From Chloroflexota bacterium (lineage in GTDB: Bacteria > Chloroflexota > Anaerolineae > Ardenticatenales > Ardenticatenaceae): a stretch of DNA of 9,070 bases. Below, one piece after another: positions 6,720-9,070 of the stretch. The translations under genes and the position numbers were made by a program. The notes under the pieces are model-generated. The model saw nothing but the letters and a program-made list of their open reading frames with translations, had not been told where the DNA came from and did not search any database. Within the stretch, counting starts at the first letter, position 1, and every line of letters starts with the position of its first letter. The stretch is from positions 1 to 9,070 of the forward strand of contig DOUV01000978.1 in NCBI GenBank assembly GCA_003520455.1, read 5' to 3'.

Positions 6720-7730
6720 CTACTGTCGCTCGCCCAGCTTTTGAACTTCCAGAACCATCTGCTCCAGCGAGCGAACTTCAACGAAACCGCACTTGCGCAG
6801 ACTGTTGATGACCTCAGCTTGATAGGTTGGAACGTGGGCGCGCACCTTCGTGTTGCCACGCAGACGCTCGAGTGCATGCCGGGTCAGATCAGGCTCAACC
6901 AGACCACGGCCCTCAGGATGGATGATGAACTCGATCCGGCTCGTCCCTCGCCCGCGCTCGATCGTGAGCAGGCCCCGGAGGCGGCCGTCCACTTCCGCCC
7001 ACCAGCGCTCGCGTGAGCGGCCGGTTAACCACTCGGCGATCGTATCCAGGGACCCTCGCAGACGAATATGGAAGGTATCCGCACGCAAGGGACGGAGTTG
7101 CTGCACGGCAATCGGGATCGCAACGCGCGCGAGCTCGTAGGCCTCGTACCAGCGTGCCGGAACGGGTGCCCGGATCACAACGGACGGGTTCGGCTGCCAG
7201 CGCGGCGGGATCATCCGGCTCGCCTGTAACTGGGTCACAACCTCAACCGTCACGAAACCATGCTTCAGGTAGAGACGGCGCGCGGCCTCATTGTCGGCGC
7301 GGACTTGCAAGAGGATGCGGCGGGCCCTGCGCTGACGCGCGTATTCAATAGCAGCCCCGACGAGCTGGTCGGCAATCCCACGTCGTCGATAGGACGGTAA
7401 GACAGCAACATTGCTGATAATCCAGTCGTTCGCTATCCCATCGGCCCGGCTGATGGTAGTGTTGCCCACCAGGGTACCATCTTCTTCCCATACGAAGCCG
7501 GTGAGCAACTCCCGAAACGTCGGGCTGATGCGGCTGAGAAGCCAGAAGATGGGGCCAAACAGGCTCTGGGCCTGGATTTCACGAGCGATAGCCGTCGCGC
7601 CGAACGACAATTCATCGGCGAAGGCGATTTCGATGAGGTGCGCGAGAGGGCCTAAGTCGCGGGCAGGGTCAAGTGGCCGGAGATGGCCGGCGCGAGTATC
7701 GGCGTCACGCGGAATGCTCTGACTCACCAT
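6720..7730 (-). CDS. Tandem GNAT-family N-acetyltransferase
   Basis: The 336-residue protein has two GNAT-like halves. The N-terminal domain (about 15-165) has a full acetyl-CoA signature: strand VAVLP (108-112), the pyrophosphate-binding loop YRRRGIA (114-120), then [14 protein letters not shown] (146-159), typical of motifs A and B. The second half (about 215-330) keeps the GNAT outline ([33 protein letters not shown]) but lacks the R/QxxGxG/A loop, so it is probably non-catalytic and may help bind substrate. Family members acetylate amines on small molecules or proteins; the substrate here cannot be read. The ATG at 7730 lies 26 nt inside the preceding small gene, so translation is probably coupled; a 5-bp hairpin (7734-7738 with 7744-7748) sits just before it and no good Shine-Dalgarno sequence is visible. 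The next codon is GTG, an alternative start that differs by one residue. Confidence 0.88.
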   Translation of the reverse strand: MVSQSIPRDADTRAGHLRPLDPARDLGPLAHLIEIAFADELSFGATAIAREIQAQSLFGPIFWLLSRISPTFRELLTGFVWEEDGTLVGNTTISRADGIANDWIISNVAVLPSYRRRGIADQLVGAAIEYARQRRARRILLQVRADNEAARRLYLKHGFVTVEVVTQLQASRMIPPRWQPNPSVVIRAPVPARWYEAYELARVAIPIAVQQLRPLRADTFHIRLRGSLDTIAEWLTGRSRERWWAEVDGRLRGLLTIERGRGTSRIEFIIHPEGRGLVEPDLTRHALERLRGNTKVRAHVPTYQAEVINSLRKCGFVEVRSLEQMVLEVQKLGERQ

Positions 7731-7923
7731 CGGGGGAATCGTCTTCCCAGCTCAGAATCCAGACGCAGAGCCCGGCTAACCCGATTGTTGCCAGGACCAG
7801 CCAGAAGCGTTGGCTGGGCAGCAGGGGCACATTGCGCGACGCCGCCAGTAAAATAACCACCATCCCGATCGCCAGGATGACCCAGCTCACGAGGTACGGG
7901 TGGCGTTCCCACAAATCACGCAC
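7705..7923 (-). CDS. Small two-helix membrane protein, GTG start, between coaE and the acetyltransferase
   Basis: This 72-residue protein has two hydrophobic segments, about 11-29 (LVSWVILAIGMVVILLAAS) and 41-58 (WLVLATIGLAGLCVWILS), a short polar link (RNVPLLPSQRF) and an acidic tail ([11 protein letters not shown]). I do not recognise the family. The open frame continues upstream to an ATG at 8016, but that part overlaps coaE and reads as a polar, Cys- and Arg-containing shadow. GTG at 7923 is preferred because AAGGA lies seven bases upstream and the start overlaps the coaE stop by eight bases, a classic coupled arrangement. The 3' end overlaps the acetyltransferase start by 26 nt. Being embedded between two clear genes with coupled overlaps argues that it is a real gene. 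Function unknown; a hairpin membrane protein with acidic cytoplasmic tail is the only safe description. Confidence 0.75.
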   Translation of the reverse strand: MRDLWERHPYLVSWVILAIGMVVILLAASRNVPLLPSQRFWLVLATIGLAGLCVWILSWEDDSPDGESEHSA

Positions 7924-8542
7924 GATTCGATCCTTCTTGTGGCTTGCTCGACAAGAAGCGTTGCCAGGCATCGAGCACCTGGCGGCGCAGGGTAGCCAGT
8001 GAGCCACTGTTCTCAATGATCACGTCGGCCAGCGCCAGCTTGTCGAGCGAGGGCTGCGCCGCCAGGCGGGCGTCGGCCTCTTCAGGACTCATACCCCGCT
8101 GCTCGACGAGCCGCTGGCGTTGGACTGCAGGCCGGGCAACGACGATCCAAAGCTCATCCAGAAGTGAGGTCATTCCACTCTCAACCAGTTTGACCCCCTC
8201 GATCACCAGGGCAGGCGGTGGGTCGGACTGCGAGCGGGCGGCCGCGATCCGCTCGCAGATCTCGATGCCGACGACAGGGTGAACGATCTCCTCGAGCCGT
8301 CTGAGGGCCTCAGGATCCTTGAAGACAATCTGGCCTAGGACTCCCCGGTTCACGCCACCATCGGGAGCGTGCACTCTCTCCCCGAAGGCCTGAACGACCG
8401 CCGCCGTTGCCGGGGTGCCCGGACCAAGTAACTCATGGACGAGAGCATCGGCATCCACGACCTCGGCACCTTGCTCGCGAAGGATCTCCAGAACAGTGCT
8501 TTTACCCGTAGCGATGTTGCCAGTCAGTCCCAAGAGTCGCAT
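7916..8542 (-). CDS. coaE: Dephospho-CoA kinase
   Basis: CoaE phosphorylates the 3'-hydroxyl of the dephospho-CoA ribose with ATP, the last step of coenzyme A synthesis, in the cytoplasm. The 208 residues match the usual length near 200. The N-terminal Walker A loop is GLTGNIATGKST (5-16) with Lys14; DADALVHELL (30-39) contains the conserved acidic residues near the phosphate acceptor. The substrate-binding region reads FGERV, then GGVNRGVLGQIVFKDPEALRRLEEIVHP, with the typical F.d..al..Le.i.HP pattern; the family's usual Asp-Arg pair is Asn-Arg here. The lid region carries RQRLVEQRGMSPEEADARL. The ATG has AAGGAA four bases upstream. It is the first gene of the apparent minus-strand operon, with a promoter about 80 nt upstream, and its stop overlaps the next gene by eight bases. 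Confidence 0.95.
   Translation of the reverse strand: MRLLGLTGNIATGKSTVLEILREQGAEVVDADALVHELLGPGTPATAAVVQAFGERVHAPDGGVNRGVLGQIVFKDPEALRRLEEIVHPVVGIEICERIAAARSQSDPPPALVIEGVKLVESGMTSLLDELWIVVARPAVQRQRLVEQRGMSPEEADARLAAQPSLDKLALADVIIENSGSLATLRRQVLDAWQRFLSSKPQEGSNRA
7931..7935 (-). promoter_or_regulatory. Ribosome binding site that decides the GTG start of the small membrane protein
   Basis: AAGGA on the minus strand lies inside the last codons of coaE, seven bases before GTG 7923. It selects this start over the upstream ATG at 8016, which would add 31 residues that are only the coaE sequence in another frame. Confidence 0.6.
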
Positions 8543-8568
8543 AGAGTTCCTTCAAGCGCCCGTAATCC

Positions 8569-8579
8569 TAACAGTGTTA
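8569..8579. promoter_or_regulatory. Short palindrome in the coaE leader
   Basis: TAACAGTGTTA is an 11-nt palindrome about one base, lying between the predicted coaE transcription start (near 8617) and the coaE start codon. It could be an operator half-site pair or chance; no known regulator is assigned. Confidence 0.2.
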
Positions 8580-8623
8580 CAGCCCGGTCCGCTCGGCAGA
8601 TGCTGCAAACTGACTGTCGATGG

Positions 8624-8652
8624 ATTATACTGCCGGGCAGGTGCCTTGACAA
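8624..8652 (-). promoter_or_regulatory. Sigma-70-like promoter for the coaE-guaA operon
   Basis: On the minus strand TTGTCA (8652-8647, five of six matches to TTGACA) and a perfect TATAAT (8629-8624) are 17 nt apart. Transcription would start near 8617, leaving a leader of about 75 nt before coaE. The -35 occupies the same bases as the -35 of the divergent plus-strand promoter. This is the best promoter match in the window. Confidence 0.65.
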
Positions 8653-8674
8653 GGCCATAAGCCCCTGATAGACT
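8646..8674 (+). promoter_or_regulatory. Sigma-70-like promoter for the small membrane-protein gene at 8695
   Basis: A perfect TTGACA (8646-8651) is followed after 17 nt by TAGACT (8669-8674, four of six matches to TATAAT). Transcription would start near 8681, only about 14 nt before ATG 8695, so the leader would barely hold the ribosome binding site GAGAGG (8681-8686). The -35 shares five bases with the divergent coaE promoter. Confidence 0.5.
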
Positions 8675-8694
8675 CGCGGCGAGAGGCGAAAGCG

Positions 8695-9054
8695 ATGCAA
8701 AGACGTGCTGTGCTCATCATCGTTGGCTTCATCAGCGCTGCCTGCTGGGTTCAGTTGTTCCGGTTGGTCGACAACACATCCCCGACTCCGCTCACGGTGA
8801 TGCTGGCGCTTGGGTTGCTCTTCGGGGCTGTCGGAGGGATCGGTACGCTCGCAAGCTGGTACATCCTGCGGCGCGCCTTCAACCGTGATCGTGTGTTCAC
8901 GGCCCTCCGTCACGGTATCTGGCTCGGCTTGCTTGTCACGGTGTACGGCTGGCTGCAACTGGTAGGCGTGCTGACACCATTGATCGCGGCGGTCTTGCTG
9001 GGTATCCTCATCACGGCCGAATCGCTCTTCCTCCTGCGCGAATTGAGCACCTAG
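8695..9054 (+). CDS. Small four-helix integral membrane protein, function unknown
   Basis: This 119-residue protein is mostly hydrophobic, with likely membrane helices at about 5-23, 33-55, 72-92 and 95-115. The charged loop LRRAFNRDRVFTALRHG (58-74) between helices 2 and 3 carries several Arg and is probably cytoplasmic by the positive-inside rule, giving both ends inside. I see no catalytic motif, Cys pair or nucleotide-binding site and cannot name a family. The ATG follows GAGAGG at a spacing of eight and the hydrophobic helix begins just after MQRR, both supporting the start. The gene is divergent from coaE and shares its promoter region. An opposing minus-strand frame covers the same DNA but is a polar, His/Gln/Glu-rich shadow with no sign of being coding. 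Confidence 0.75.
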   Translation: MQRRAVLIIVGFISAACWVQLFRLVDNTSPTPLTVMLALGLLFGAVGGIGTLASWYILRRAFNRDRVFTALRHGIWLGLLVTVYGWLQLVGVLTPLIAAVLLGILITAESLFLLRELST

Positions 9055-9070
9055 AGAGCCGGTCAAGAAA

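Noticed and set aside
6671..6877. N-terminal extension of guaA by 69 residues
   Set aside because: Most of it lies inside the acetyltransferase gene in another frame; GuaA normally begins as in [13 protein letters not shown].
7924..8016. Upstream ATG start for the small membrane protein
   Set aside because: The added 31 residues overlap coaE and look like a shadow; GTG 7923 has the ribosome binding site.
8524..9066. 180-residue minus-strand frame across 8524-9066
   Set aside because: Polar Gln/His/Glu/Arg-rich shadow of the four-helix protein; it also crosses the divergent promoter region.
1..9070. CRISPR array, tRNA, rRNA, transposase or defence genes
   Set aside because: No spaced direct repeats, no cloverleaf with a T-arm GTTCNANNC pattern, and no recombinase, nuclease or transposase motif was seen on either strand.

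Overview
The window is GC-rich, gene-dense bacterial chromosome. The set of housekeeping enzymes (MurA with Asp in place of the catalytic Cys, GuaA, CoaE and the end of a SAM-hydrolysing enzyme), their gene arrangement and the GC-rich codon use suggest an environmental bacterium, possibly of the Chloroflexota (Thermomicrobia or Chloroflexia type). That assignment is an inference from general impression; no rRNA or marker comparison is possible here. MurA indicates that the cell makes peptidoglycan. I see no phage, plasmid, transposase, tRNA, rRNA or CRISPR signal.

Layout. (1) Positions 1-1633, plus strand: the C-terminal end of a SAM hydroxide adenosyltransferase, a 161-nt gap in which I can support no promoter, then murA. 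(2) Positions 1646-1733: a perfect 42-nt palindrome and a smaller hairpin between murA and a convergent gene. (3) Positions 1758-3329, minus strand: an unrecognised 523-residue protein with a proline-rich disordered N-terminal half, a coiled coil and four membrane segments. (4) Positions 3330-3825: about 500 nt without a gene. It holds a minus-strand promoter, a 161-bp set of nested inverted repeats and a plus-strand promoter with a long leader. (5) Positions 3826-5076, plus strand: a membrane-anchored or secreted alpha/beta hydrolase with an N-terminal carboxypeptidase-regulatory-like beta-sandwich. (6) Positions 5114-8542, minus strand: an apparent operon in the order coaE, a 72-residue two-helix membrane protein starting at GTG, a tandem-GNAT acetyltransferase, guaA. 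(7) Positions 8624-8674: two divergent promoters that share the same -35 bases. (8) Positions 8695-9054, plus strand: a small four-helix membrane protein of unknown function.

How the genes work together: coaE (last step of CoA synthesis) and guaA (last step of GMP synthesis) are nucleotide-cofactor housekeeping genes. The first three genes of their operon overlap, so translation is probably coupled. The membrane protein and hydrolase genes in the centre diverge from the structured intergenic element and look like lineage-specific envelope genes. The most unusual DNA is the nested inverted-repeat element at 3444-3604 and the perfect palindrome at 1651-1692. The most informative protein observation is the Cys-to-Asp change in MurA, which predicts intrinsic fosfomycin insensitivity. 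I did not find a convincing multi-gene novel system.
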